Positions 23,794-35,631 of a stretch of 64,000 nt of DNA are shown here, in pieces (the first letter of the stretch is position 1; each line of letters opens with the position of its first letter). This DNA comes from Lanius collurio (Eukaryota > Chordata > Aves > Passeriformes > Laniidae). The notes under the pieces are model-generated. The model was not told where the DNA came from. It worked only from the letters and a program-made list of their open reading frames with translations, and did no database searches. Position numbers and translations under genes: made by a program. The DNA lies in contig JACBWW010000071.1 of assembly GCA_020086605.1 (NCBI GenBank), positions 860,403 to 924,402 on the forward strand, given 5' to 3'.

Positions 23794-24029
23794 GTTTCAT
23801 ATCAGCCAACAACTGTATTTTAATCTCCTTCCCCCAGCCTCCTATGCTGCCTGCTTGCTCCAGGAGCACACGCCTGTGATGCTCAGACTGAGACACTCAG
23901 ACACTTCCTACGCGCTCTGCCAAGGAGCTGCTGCTGCAACAAGTTTGGAAAAGTTGCTGGAAACTTGAAAGGTGAATAAAATGCTCTATGGTGGACAAGG
24001 AAGGAGCTCAGTGCAGTGAGATGCTCCAC

Positions 24030-24103
24030 CTAGCAAAAGCTGTCCCATGGCAAGGGGTGGAACGAGACCATCCCTTCCAACCCACAGCATTCCGTGATTC
24101 CCA
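24030..24103 (+). mobile_element. CR1 LINE 3' terminus, decayed
   Basis: 'GCTGTCCCATGGCAAGGGGT', 'CATCCCTTCCAACCCAC' and 'ATTCCGTGATTCC' match a sense CR1 end with several substitutions and small deletions. Confidence 0.7.
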
Positions 24104-25016
24104 GTGAAACGCAGCAGAGGATGCACAGTGCTCATGTGTCCAGCTCTAACAGCCACGGTGAGCTCTCCAGAAGGAGAATAAGTAACCAAGGCCACAGTTG
24201 CTGCTGCACAGCTCAGTGGTATAATTAGAGTTAGTACCAGATAAGCTTTCGGCTCCACAAAGTCTTCCAGGATGCAATTTTCCACACGGCTTAAATGCTG
24301 ACCCATATCTCATTATGTTTTATGAGCCCAAAATAAGAACAGTACAGGCTACATGTTTAAAAGAAATAATACTTCCCAAATGTCCAGCTACCTAAAGCAA
24401 AGCCATCTGGCTGACTGGACAGGTGACCAAAGCCCTCATGGACATGACAGTGGTGACAAAGTGAAGCAGACCTGACCTCCCAGAGGTTACCTCCTCAGCC
24501 CAGAGGGGAGTGGAGAGCCCAGCCAGGCAGGACAGCACTGTGCAGTCCCAGCATGGGAAATGACTGGCAGCAGACACGTCCCTGTGCTGTCACCAGACTG
24601 CCAGGTGTGGCACAAGGATTGTTCTCTCACAAGGAAATGATGTCATGGGGAGGAGAAGGCTGTGCATCATTTATTTGTTAACCTTTCCTGGCATGCCAAG
24701 TATTTTCACTTTTGTTCTGGGTCAAGGAGTGCTAAAGATGGAGCAGAGTGTTTGGCACATTGTGGAGGAGCTGTTGGAGAGGACCTGCCTTCTGCCAACC
24801 AGATGTGGGAGCTGGGAGTCGAGGGATGTGGTGCTTGAAAGAGAATGAACCTGACCAACGACTCCCTCAGTCTTAACCACAAATCTTGTTCCTTTCCTTC
24901 TCATTAGGTGTCATACTGACAGTCCTCCAGATTTTTTTTCCCACTAACAGGAAACTAGTAGATAAAAAACTGTGTTTTAGTGGAGATCTCCTCCCCCTTC
25001 AGAAAAAAAAAAAATC

Positions 25017-25115
25017 AATCATAGAATCCTGAAATACCCTGAGCTGGGAGGGACTGGGGAGCATCATGGAGTCCAACTCCCAAATCCAAGCCAAGTCCCT
25101 CAGCGTTGGAGGGGA
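25017..25115 (-). mobile_element. CR1 LINE 3' fragment, inverted
   Basis: Starts 'TCATAGAATCCTGAAATACC' on the plus strand, then 'CTGAGCTGGGAGGGAC' and 'CATCATGGAGTCCAACTCC'. This is the reverse complement of the type with a 'CCAACTCAGGAT' tail. An A12 run sits directly before it at 25003-25014. A different CR1 type follows about 50 bp downstream. Confidence 0.8.
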
Positions 25116-25164
25116 GAGATGGAAGGGCCCAGGAACACAGAGCAGCACGTAGAGCAGCCAGAAC

Positions 25165-25220
25165 CACAAAACCATGGAATGGTTTGGGCTGGAAGGGACC
25201 TGAGAGGTCACCAAGACAAG
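25165..25220 (-). mobile_element. Second inverted CR1 3' fragment
   Basis: 'ACCACAAAACCATGGAATGG' then 'TTTGGGCTGGAAGGGACC' and 'GAGAGGTCACC' is an inverted CR1 end of the 'CCAACCCAAACC' type. It is closely spaced with the 25017 copy but belongs to the other type, so these are two separate insertions. Confidence 0.75.
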
Positions 25221-25419
25221 GCAGAGCACTGCACCCTGTCCATGTCACCCAGCTTCAGGTGTTATCTCAGGCACACGGAGGCCCAGTCACGTTGCCCTTG
25301 TCTTATCAATGGAAGAAATAGGTACCTCCAGAGGGCAATTTAAACCTCAGGTGGATTAAAGTGCCCTTTGGCACTCAGCAGTTCAATAGTGCCTGAAATT
25401 AGCCAGGATGAATTTGGAC

Positions 25420-25830
25420 CTTAATCAGCAAATGGACTTTTCATTCCATGAAAAGTGTCAAGATTGCAAATAATTTTTCATTTCAAATGAGGACCAAAAA
25501 AAAAGCCTCCACCAACATTTCATTTTCCCCATGACTTATCTTTAAATTCATTTGAGTTAATCAAAATATATATTTTCAGTCCCTTCAAAACATTCCTATT
25601 TAATTTTACACATCTTTAATTTGACTACACATAAACTGCATTTTAAAAATTAAAAGTTTTCCCTCCAAGGAAAAACAATAAATTCCTTTGGTTTGCACCT
25701 ACCAAAGTCAAACACCTAATATTATTTTCCTCATGTTATTTAAAACAAAGATTCCTCAAAATGTATCAGTTTTCACATAGAAAAACAATCAGTTTTCATC
25801 AAGGGGATGATGTTTACCACAGGATGCAGG
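25420..25830. other. AT-rich unique block with a short perfect hairpin
   Basis: About 400 bp of AT-rich sequence without a repeat match. At its left edge ACTTTTCAT (25436-25444) and ATGAAAAGT (25448-25456) form a 9-bp perfect inverted repeat with a 3-base loop. Numerous TTAAT and TTTAAA words follow. No coding signal is seen. It may be a regulatory or matrix-attachment-like spacer; this is inference. Confidence 0.3.
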
Positions 25831-27779
25831 GGTATTTTTTGAGTCACTTAGGGTGGGCATGACTTAACAACCCTATAGAGGAAGAGAAGTCAAGGGCTGG
25901 ACAGGGCTTTGGGGAGGGACAATTCATGCCAGAGACGTTGGGCACTTTGAAAAGGACAAGGTGCCCATCTCCTTCCTAGGACGTGCTCCCCTGTTTGACT
26001 GTGCCTTGAATAATGTGGCTCTGCTAGAAATATCAATCTCCAGCAAAAAGTCTTGCATCACACAGCTCGAGAGGGAAGGAAGGAGGAGAGGGAAAAACCC
26101 ACCACCAGATTAGTTCTGTGATAGTTTTCAAATGTTCAGAATGTCAATCTCCTGGCAACACCTGCACATGGCACACAGTCCTTGGCTTGCTGGAGTCCCC
26201 ACTGCATCTTTTCAAGTAATCTATGGGAGAATAGAAGGATGTGGCCTTGGAAAAAACCCTCTAAGTGCATAAACAGCTGTGGCCACATTTCCTACATCTG
26301 ACATCTCAAGGTTGCTGCAAGAGGGAAGAATAAGGACAAACAAGGCTCCAACACAGGCTCTCCATAGGGAAGTGTTTTCCACATGTTGCTTGATCACTAA
26401 AGAGTTCAGCTACTCAGTTTGCAGAAGGATTTCAGCTGACTCCTGGTAGCTGCTCTCTGCACTAGCACTGCTGTAGAAGATTCTTGTGCTGCTTATCTGC
26501 AATTCCCTGTGGATACCTGAGCACACCCTGTGTGGATGTTCGGCTGGACAGAGTTACAGATGTGGTACAATGCAGTCAAATAAACATCCTTGCTCACAGG
26601 AGTGGACTTCCAAGGGTGCTGAGCATTTCACAGAGTGACCACAACAGTCAGGATCAGCACTGAAGGCAAAGGCAATGCTGAGGACAATCCCAGTGTTTGG
26701 TTACTGTCACAGCTACTCCACAGTAGCACACCACTGTGGCCAAGGAGGCAAATAATTCCCGAACTGGGAATGAAATAGTCCTTGTCCTGACAGATCTGAC
26801 AACACAGCCTCACCTCTGGAACAGCACCAGATCCAAGGGGCTGGTGGAGCCATTAGTGCCTTCTGGTTAGCTCATCATCCCACAGAGAGGCCTGAGCATC
26901 CACCCGAGGAGAGGTGTCTGTACAATGCACACTCCTGCTGAACCTGCCTCGGGGCTGGGGGACTCATCCCACACCAGGAATGATCTCCAAAACAAGAGCC
27001 ATCAGGCTGAGCAGAACCCCCTCAGTCGGGAGGAGTGCAGGTACTGGGCAGCCTCTCCTGGAACTCCAAGCTCGGCTTCCTCCATGCCTGGCAGGAGGGG
27101 GAACGAGAACCATCATTGAACACACACAATGTCCACAGGCACCGAGCCCTGCATCCTCTCCCAGCCTTTCCTGGGGCCTCAGGCAGCAGGGCCAGAGGAG
27201 CCTGGGGAACACATCCAGCAGCACTGGCCTCCGAGGAGCTGCCTCAGCAGCCAGGGCTTGCTGAAGTAAAGCCTCAGTCCTTGTCACAGGCTGCAGGGAA
27301 GGACAGATTGCACCAGAAACAGCGCCCTGAGCTGACACCGAACAAGCTGCCTGCTGCAGGATGAGCCTGCACACCAGCAGGGCTGCCCTTACATTTGTCT
27401 TGCTGCAACCTGTAGAAATCCAAGTGCCCTGCTGCTCCTGGTGCTCCACTCGGGCAAACTCCGCGCTCCTCACATAACCAAAGCCAGGGGTAACTCTGGC
27501 TTTGGGATGCATCCCAGCAGCACAAATGCAAGTCAGCCCTTTGCTGGAGGAGCCTGCAAGGCTGTTTGCTGAGCACTTCATCAGGGCGCAGCGGGGCTGC
27601 CGGGGCTGCGGCAGGTGAGGCCAGCTGCTGTGGAAAATGAGCAGAGAGCAGGAGGCCGAGGCTCCCTCTATTCCCCTTGCTGGGCTCAACTCTCCATAAT
27701 CCTTAAAAAGGGAGGAAAGAAAACAAAACAAAGCCCCTCTGCATCAGCCTGTTTTGGCCATACATCCTCCCTACTGCAA

Positions 27780-27975
27780 TGGCACTCGGGCCATCGCAGC
27801 AACCCAATGAAGTGTTGGTGTAATTAAGGTTTAATGGAGCTGCAAGGCTGTGTCATAGCAAAGAGCCTTATAACAGAGGTGGAATGCAATTTACTACCCA
27901 CCAGGTAGAGAGCAATAAATCTGCAATATTTACTGGCAAGAGAGAGAAATGTGATCCAGAATTCCATATGCTGGG
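27780..27975. promoter_or_regulatory. Candidate enhancer with homeodomain, TEAD and FOX words
   Basis: TAATTA (27821-27826), GGAATGC (27881-27887, TEAD-like), GCAATAAAT (27912-27920, Hox-like) and TATTTAC (27927-27933, FOX consensus TRTTTAC) lie within about 110 bp of unique sequence. No repeat match, no coding frame. The motif matches are seen directly; enhancer function is inferred. Confidence 0.35.
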
Positions 27976-27979
27976 CTGG

Positions 27980-30880
27980 GGGAGGAGATGAACATCACTT
28001 CCAAGGGGGAAAAGTTCCTTGACTGCTCTTACTCTCTGTGTTGTGTCTTGGCACAGGCCTAGCTCTGATGTGCTGGTGGCCATTCCCAAGGATCCCAGAG
28101 CACCTTCCATGCTGCAGGCAGGCCACACCAGGCTGCTCCGAGGGCAGGGAGTGGCAGCTGGTACCCTGTCACTTCGGGAGGGGAGGGGATGTTGTGACCA
28201 GCACATCTGGCCAACCCTGCATTCCTGCAATATGAGCCCCAGGATAATGTGAACACAAAACCTCGGGGCCAGCCCCACAGCTGGGGTAAGCCACACTGAT
28301 TTGCACCCATGGAGTGGCTGGCCTCAGGCTCTGCTTCACCTCTTCCACTTGAAACTTGTGGGCAGGCAGTAAACTGAATGGTATTCAATTTATTGCCCTC
28401 CAAAGGGGGAGAGGCTGAGCAGCCTGTGGAGCTGAGCCTGCTGCTCCCGAGCAATGGAGGCATTCCCAGCCTGCTGCTCAAGACCTTTAAACTATCCCTT
28501 CTGCTGCTGAGACTTCAGAGATGCATCTGGAGCACTTCCACTGGCAAATCTGGTTAAAAAAAAATAAAAAATCACACTCCAGTGTCACGGGGAGTGCAAT
28601 GACACTGCGAAAGGGTAGTGAGAGGATGCCACTGACCATCCTTAAGGCACAGACAGAGGCCAGAACTAGAGAAGATCCATGCTTCTGGAAGGCCTTGAAC
28701 TGCACAAATGTCCCATCACGAAATGTATGTCCATGTGTGAAGGAGACAAACACCCAGCACTGCAGAGCACAGCTGCCTGCAGCAACGTTTCAGCTGAGGA
28801 GGGATGCACGTGTGGGAACTGGACTCACTGTACTTCTCACTGTCCTGAGGCGAGTGACCAAATGCCAGTGTCAGAAATGCTCCCACCAGATAAAGCCAAC
28901 CACAGAACCACTGCCAGGTGGAAGAGCAGCCAGAGAAAAGCCCCAGCCCTGGAAGGTGCTGAGTACCTGTGCTGGAGATGGTGGGGATGATGAATGGCTG
29001 CTCCCTCCCGTGGGACCACATTAGCTGTTTCCTCTGGGCCCAAAAGACATTTTCTCTTTGAGCAAAACAAGCAGCAGGTGGCTCGTCCTGCCTTCCAAAA
29101 GGGCTGTGGCAGATGCAGGGCTGTGCTGGAGGGGAAGCTAAGGTTTCACATCCCCAAATTCCCTGCTAGTTAACTGGGTTGGCGGAGGGTCACCGACATT
29201 TGTTTGTGTGCATGTGTGAGTGTCAGACACCAAGCAAGGAACAACAGGGAGTGTTCCAGCAAGATTAATCCTCTACCAGAACTGGCTCTGTCCCAGCAGT
29301 GACTTTCAGAAATGCTGGCATAAATTGACAATTAATGCTGTTTGCTTCAATGGAGCTGCTTGGGATGTAACTGACAGCAATGTTTGGCCCACTTGGTGCT
29401 GATCCCATGGCTCATGCTCTCATTTCCCAGATGGATTTCCAGCTCCTCTCCACAGTTCAACTGTTTAGGGGTGCAGAACTCCATCAGGAGCAATTCCTGC
29501 TGATGAAGAAGCATTGGCAGTGACAATGCTTGTCCCTGGTACCATCTGTCGTAGCAGTGTGGTGACATCAGTGCTCTGGCTCCTGTCAGCCCGAGGTGAC
29601 AGGGCCACGGGCCCTCCATGTGGCCCCAGCCTCTCAGCATGAGCCTGGTGCAGACTCTGGCAGCGTTTCAAAGCAGTGTCCGAGCTCACCATGGCTCTGC
29701 CAGGGTGATAACCTTGGCCATACCTGCCCAGGCAAAGGCTTCAAAGGCTCCTCACGGGTCTGGCTTCCAAGTGGAAAAAGTCCCTCATTTATTGACTGTG
29801 GTTACCCCCAGCTGGGAGTGCACTGGAGAGGCTCAGCCCCTCCAGGAACCCTGAGAAAACAGCAGAATGCAGACTCACATCCTGAAAGGGGTTGTGGTAG
29901 CAGGCAGCTTTTCAGTTCATCACCTTTCATCATGTTTTTTGAATGTCTCAGAGCAAGCTTTCCCCCCCAGTCTGCTCACACACAGGTTTCTGTGGCCCTG
30001 GGTATTCAAGTCCCACACACATGGGGCAGCAACAGCCCCAACAATTGTGTGTTGTATTAGCAGGGTTCAGAGAGCAAAAGGAGGGTTCTTCTTCCCATCC
30101 TTGGGCTTAGACCATAATTCTAAGACCATGTCAGGTCCCATCTGGATGCTCTGGTGTGCACCTCTGACTGCTGAGCTCTGTAGCTTTGGGAAGGCTGAAG
30201 CCCTATTTCCTTGGCATACAGGAAAGAAAGGTAAACGTCACCATTTCTATAACACATTCTATGCAAAAATCACTTTGCTGCCTCAAGCTTTCCACAGTGA
30301 TCAGGGCTCAAGTCACACTAAGGTGGTGGGGACACCCAGGGACCCCTCCTCAGCTCTCCAAGTGCCACAGTGAACCCCCAAGACACTTCACTTGGAATAC
30401 ACAGTGCCAAGTGCCAGAGGCCTCCTGTGACCCCTTCCAGAACCTGAGACACTTTTTGGAAATTTTTTGGAAATAGGAAAGGATGCAAAAAGGCCATTTG
30501 GGATTATCCCCACTCTCTTCCCACAACTGCCCTGAACTCTTGCACTGCACCACCCTCCTGCTTGGGGCTGAGGACCCTCACAACTCTCAGCCTTCAACCC
30601 CTACAACTCCCAGGCTGAGACCAGACTGCCCCCACGGGTCAGCCCAAAGCTCCCTTTAGTGGTCCAGATGATCTCCAGGGCTGCTCTCTGAGCCAAGCCT
30701 CCTCTCCATCCCCTGGAGCTCCTACACCAGGGCCTGCCTGTAAAGCACTGAGGGCTAATCATCCTGAAACCATTCCTGCTCCCAGAAAAGCTCTGTCTGG
30801 CTGAGGGCAGACAGTTCCTCCCTCCTGGAGGCACTGCCTAAACACAGCAAAGATTTTGTTAGTGGGTCGGGTTTTTATTC
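27980..30880. other. Unique non-coding DNA, no gene recognised
   Basis: About 2.9 kb with no recognisable retroposon or RNA gene. Frames of 140-168 codons (for example 28521-29024 on the plus strand) show no domain, have opposite-strand competitors of similar length and contain no clear exon boundaries. Confidence 0.5.
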
Positions 30881-30929
30881 CTCCCTCCTTCTCACTGCCT
30901 ACAGAGCCAAAGGGCCTGTTTGTTTTGCT

Positions 30930-31110
30930 GTTACTTATCAGAAAGGTTTATTTGCAATTGCTTGAGAGGGGAAAGAACCCTCTGTAGCCAGGGGCAGACA
31001 AGCTCAGAGCTCAGGAACATAATGGCTGCAGCCCGCGGGCCCATATGCTCGCCATCCTGCGAGGTGGAAGGCCAGCTCTGATCACATCCAGCTGCTGGGG
31101 ATACGACTGA
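30930..31110. promoter_or_regulatory. Candidate conserved non-coding block
   Basis: An AT-rich start containing 'GTTTATTTGCAATTGC' (30946-30961) passes into 'GCAGCCCGCGGGCCCATATG' (31028-31047), which contains a CCCGCGGG palindrome, and then 'CGCCATCCTGCGAGG'. CpGs are concentrated in this second half. No repeat match or coding frame. Regulatory role is inferred. Confidence 0.25.
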
Positions 31111-31419
31111 TCAGGTATGGCTGGATGTCAAAAAAAGCCAGGGTCAGGTTGGCTGGGGGTTGAGGCAGGGAGGGGAACAGGCAGGGAGCTGTTTAAAGTG
31201 TGCTGCAGAACTGGGAATTTTCCTGTTTGGAGATGTCAGGGCTGCAAAGGCAGACACATCTCCAGCCCCCCTGAAGGGAGGGAGGAGGTTGCATTTCCCC
31301 TGTCAGCTACTATAGCATCCTCTGAGCTTCATGAGAGAAAGAACGGGGCTTTCAGACTGCACTGAATAATTCCTGCATTTTTAGGTTCCTATTTCCTCCT
31401 CCCCGATGAATTAAGACCT

Positions 31420-31620
31420 AGGAATTCAGCTTGTTTGTTGTTGCTTTTGTTACTGAATATCCATGAAAAGCTCAATGTCCCTGGGAACTAATTAGGTATT
31501 AACCCTGCATTATTGCTGCATATCAGCCATGGAAACACACCATTTGGCTAAATCTCCTTGAAATATGGAAATATTGAAGGGTCAGGTGGAATGGCTGAAA
31601 ACAAGTTAAAAAATAGGAAG
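31420..31620. promoter_or_regulatory. Candidate enhancer-like AT-rich block
   Basis: Unique AT-rich sequence with TAATTA (31489-31494), GGTATTAACC and two ATATGGAAATATT-like words (31562-31575), plus GGAATGG (31589 on, TEAD-like). No coding frame crosses it. The call rests on motif texture only. Confidence 0.25.
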
Positions 31621-31629
31621 ATTTCTGGG

Positions 31630-34580
31630 ATAGGGAAGGAAAGGAGGAAATATTTGAACAAAGCCAACTACGTGGTATTATTTTCCACAGTTTCTATCAC
31701 ATGCTAAACAAAACTAACAGGTAAGAACAAATCTCTTTTTAGAAGAACAAGGAGCTCTCAGTGGGAATTGTGTCTGGGGAGATGTGGGAGAGGTCGGGAG
31801 CCACACAAGATCTATTCCAGCCTAACCTCAACTGCTTTACTTGTTTTGTTCTCAGACCCTCAGCACCAGGTTTTCTGGCAAGGTACTTTTGGAAGAACAC
31901 CTCAACCAGACCACACTTCCAAACACATGAGCCTTCAGTGCTGGCAGGCAGTAATTTTGTATTTTGGAGCATTGTCTTGCTCCTGTGCATGTTAACCTTG
32001 CCCTGACACAGACCACTAATGGCACGACAGCACTGAGTGTGTACCTACCCAGGTTTTATTACTCCTGCCATTTCAGGGCTTTGCAGGTAATTAACTCTCC
32101 ATACTTATTCATCTGTTTTCCCTCAAAAACTTCCCATTTTACTTAAAACCCTTATTTGTGGTCCAAGCAGCAGCAAACCTAATCAGACTCAACAGAGCCA
32201 GAGAGCAGCTTTGGAGAGGCCCTAAAATATCTGAACACTCTAAAGCCAAGCCATGGGAAACAGGATTGCTCCCATCCAGCCTCCCCTGGCCACAGTGAGC
32301 TACAGCCCCCTCTCCTGTGGCTTCAGAGCTCCTGAGCCCCCAGTGGCAGGGATCCAGCCCCTCAAACCTGAGTATTTCTCCAACACTGTGTCAGCCCAGA
32401 CACACTGACTCAAGCCAACACCACCGCTGAACCAAAATATTTTGATTTGATAAAACAAACCCCTCAACTGTTTAGACTTTGGCTGAGCAGACTCACAATG
32501 CAGGTTTCCTTTTCAACTTCCCTATTTATTCTCATCTCTGCCATCGTGCAGCTGGGACGAGCACAGCCAAACCATTCCCTTCTCTTTTCCCCTGGATCCC
32601 CTGGGAAAGGCCAGCTCTCCAGGACTGTCTCCCACTGCATGGAGCCAACCCAAGTGGATGCCTTCAGGAAACACTACACATGGCCATAAAGCAAAATTAT
32701 TGTTACAGCTCTTTGCTGGCCAGTTGTACAAGCACTTCCCACTTCACTGTATGGAAGTGAAAGGCCTCACTTCAATTGTTAATGGGTTTACAGAAGGCAG
32801 TGTCCTTCCCAAAACATCCCTGTCTCCCTGTTTCAGTAAAATAACCCCGTGCACAAACCAGCCCTCAGTGCTCACCGTGGGAGGTCTCTTCTCACATCAG
32901 ATTAAAGCCAGACAGAATCAATTAAAGCAAAAAGGATGAGGTCTGCTGAGATGGCAGAAGGCATTTGGGGCAAAATCTCACAGCTGAATGCAGGAGAGAT
33001 GCCACTGCCCAGGCTCTTGCTCCTCCATGGAAGCTGTGGCACATCATCTCCAGATGATTTCACACTGCCAGTCCTAAGTTTTTAATTTTTATTTTTTTTT
33101 TTGCAGTGGCTCATGGTGCTAAATAGCAAGGAAGATACAAGTCAGGGACAGAGGAGATGATCAGAGGAGGGACTTTGGTAACTGGCAGGGATGAATACCA
33201 GCTTTGCTTCCCTCCATTACTCAGGGATGACTAATTCCTGTGGGGCCCTGAGATAAGAAAACCAAACCCAGATTTTTGTACCTCACACATGAACACATCA
33301 TTGCTCCCTCCTAAGACTCATTCTCCACCTTCTACCCCTCAGGATCTATTTTCCCTATTTGCACCCAGTCCAATCCCCTCAGAACCACCCCAGGTCCACT
33401 CCTGCCTCTGTCCTGTGGTGACCCCAGGCCATTCCCCAAGGGAAGGGCAAGGCCTGCAGCCATGCAGACCCTCAGCACAGATGTTGGCTTTGTAACTTTA
33501 CCCCCAGGAGCCACCCCCTCTCCCCCCCTCAGCTGACATGCCATCCAATTTGTCACCTACAAGGGAGGTCAGGGGCCTGCTGGGTGCCCAACAGCTCTCA
33601 GCTTGGGGCACTTAGTTCCACATTTTTTCCCCCACTAAACAAGATGTTCAAGCAGAGGAAGAACAAGGCAAAGAAATTAGCTTGAGAGAGGAATTGATAC
33701 AGGCCCTGTCTGGTGGGGGTGGATTTTTCTTTGCTTCCCTCTCACCTAAATTCTCCTGGTGACAGGCACAGATTTCCAGGGGGAAAATGCCTCTGTGCAG
33801 GCTCCTGAGACCTTCAGCTTCCTCTGGGAGCAAGTAAACAGCATCAGGTCTTAGGAATTTGCCTTGCCTGACTCATCTGTGGTGTGAACAGGCTCTATTT
33901 AGTCATTTAACTTAAGGACTAAGACTCCCAAGAGAAGATTTCAGAGGGGAATTCAGAGCTCTTCAGACTGAAATCATCAGCTATGCAGTGCAATTGCTCT
34001 GCATCACCTTCTCACAAGCTCTGCCTCCTCCTCCTCATTTGCCTTTCTGTTAAAATTGGTGCTCTGAATACTTCCACAGCTTTGCCAAACCATGGCTTGT
34101 GCAGCCTTCCTGGAGCCACCTGGGCAAGTTCACACCCTGCTGGCTCCTGGATTTGGGCTGGAAGAGGAAGGTGTGGCTGTTTGAGGGGCAAGGACTGCTC
34201 CAGGTCTGTCTGATCCAGCAGAAGTGACACAAAAACTGCTTTAAAACTCCAGATTTCCCATAAAGGGGTTCCTAGAGCTGGATGCTCCCAACACTAGACT
34301 TGAACTGGACTGAGTTTTAAGGCTGATCTTAATTTAAATCCCAATCCAAGTACCAAACCTGAGCTCACATCTTCAAATGATTCCAGTATCAGCTGAACAT
34401 TCCCCCAGCCCTGAGATTATCTGATATTTTATTATAAGCAGCCACAATGCAGTGCTAGTGTTTGCTGCTTTCCTAGTGTACACCCCAGGGAAAGGAAGAC
34501 CAGATCTGTGGCCTTCCCAGCTCCAATATTTCCATGCTGAGTTACCTTAACACTGTATTTTCCCCAGTTTGTACTATTCC
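31630..34580. other. Unique non-coding DNA, no gene recognised
   Basis: No repeat family, RNA gene or coding exon is recognisable apart from a T-rich patch near 33085-33102. Open frames stay below about 95 codons. Confidence 0.5.
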
Positions 34581-34584
34581 TGGT

Positions 34585-34745
34585 AGAATACAGAATCATT
34601 ACAGTTGGAAAAGACCCTTAAGATCGAGTCCAACCATTCCCCCAGCACTGCCAAGGACACCACCAACCCACAACCCCCAGTGTCACATCGATATGGCTTT
34701 TAAAATCCCCCAAACTGGAGCCTCCACCACTGCCCTGTAGGGAAG
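34585..34745 (-). mobile_element. CR1 LINE 3' fragment, inverted, third tail type
   Basis: On the plus strand: 'AGAATCATTACAGTTGGAAA', 'AGACCCTTAAGATCGAGTCC', 'AACCATTCCCCCAGCACTGC', 'CAAGGACACCACCAACCC' and 'ATGGCTTTTAAAATCCCCCA', ending at 'CCACCACTGCCC'. This is the classical CR1 type whose sense tail reads as the complement of 'TTGGAAAAGACC'. It is the only copy of this type in the window. Confidence 0.85.
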
Positions 34746-35364
34746 AAACAAGTGGAAACCTTGATCTCTACTGGGACTTTACATAATTCTAAAATCTTGT
34801 TTCCAGGAAATCATGGCCCTTCCAAGAGAATCCACTTACCCAGCACAAAAAAAATTTAAAAAAAAAGGCATTAAAACCACACTGATGTTGCCACAAATGA
34901 AGGGTGCCAGGCCTGCCATTGGCTCAGGTCTCCCCATTTTCTGAGCCAGCCCTGGTGGCACAGCCAGCTGGTGTCACACACACCCCTACAAGGGCTGGCA
35001 GTGCAGACCTCAGCAGGAAACATTCCATGTTCCTGCCCAGAGCACAAACACAGGGACTGACTGACAGAATGAACTCCCTGTGCCACTGCCTGGCTGCACA
35101 AGAGAGAAAGGAGGAATCTCACCTGTCCTAAATACCACTCTTGGTGCATTTTCCCTCTCCTGTTGAACAGCAGAATCCCAGGATGCAGTGCCTAGAGCAG
35201 ATTAATGAACTCCTTCCAGAGTTCAGAGCTCACCATGGTGTTTTTCCCCACACAATACTGAATTTAAGTGGAATTGCAGTATCCACTCAGAAAAAGAAAT
35301 TAAATCCTTGTATGTCCTTTGAAACATTCTACATCATATTATTAATGTTTTACTCTGAGCCCTG

Positions 35365-35560
35365 GATTCCCCTGCCATGGCAGGGACACCTCCCACTGTC
35401 CCAGGCTATCCAAAGCCCAATGTCCAGCCTGGCCTTGGGCACTGCCAGGGATCCAGGGGCAGCCACAGCTGCTCTGGGCACCCTGTGCCAGGGCCTGCCC
35501 ACCCTCACAGGAACAGATTTCTCCTAATAGCTCATCTAACCCCACCCTCTGGCAGTGGAA
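35365..35560 (-). mobile_element. CR1 LINE 3' fragment, inverted, next to a CpG island
   Basis: On the plus strand it begins with the palindromic CCCTGCCATGGCAGGG (35372-35387) and continues 'ACACCTCCCACTGTCCC', 'CAATGTCCAGCCTGGCC', 'GGGATCCAGGGGCAGCCACA', 'GGGCACCCTGTGCCAGGGCC' and 'CCCACCCTCTGGCAGTGG'. The tail itself is missing. The element ends about 70 bp before the CpG island. Confidence 0.9.
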
Positions 35561-35631
35561 AGGAAGGAAAGGCTCAGGATGAGGTCCACAAGCCCCAGTG
35601 GAAGCCCTCGATGACTCCCTGAAGAAGCCTC

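Noticed and set aside
26964..27731. 255-codon minus-strand open frame, the longest in the window
   Set aside because: GC-rich stretch with overlapping frames on the opposite strand, no domain, no signal peptide and no resemblance to a known protein. Its length is plausible by chance in 64 kb of GC-rich DNA.
28521..29024. 167-codon plus-strand frame with several Cys residues
   Set aside because: No regular Cys spacing, no domain and no splice structure, and opposing frames of similar size.
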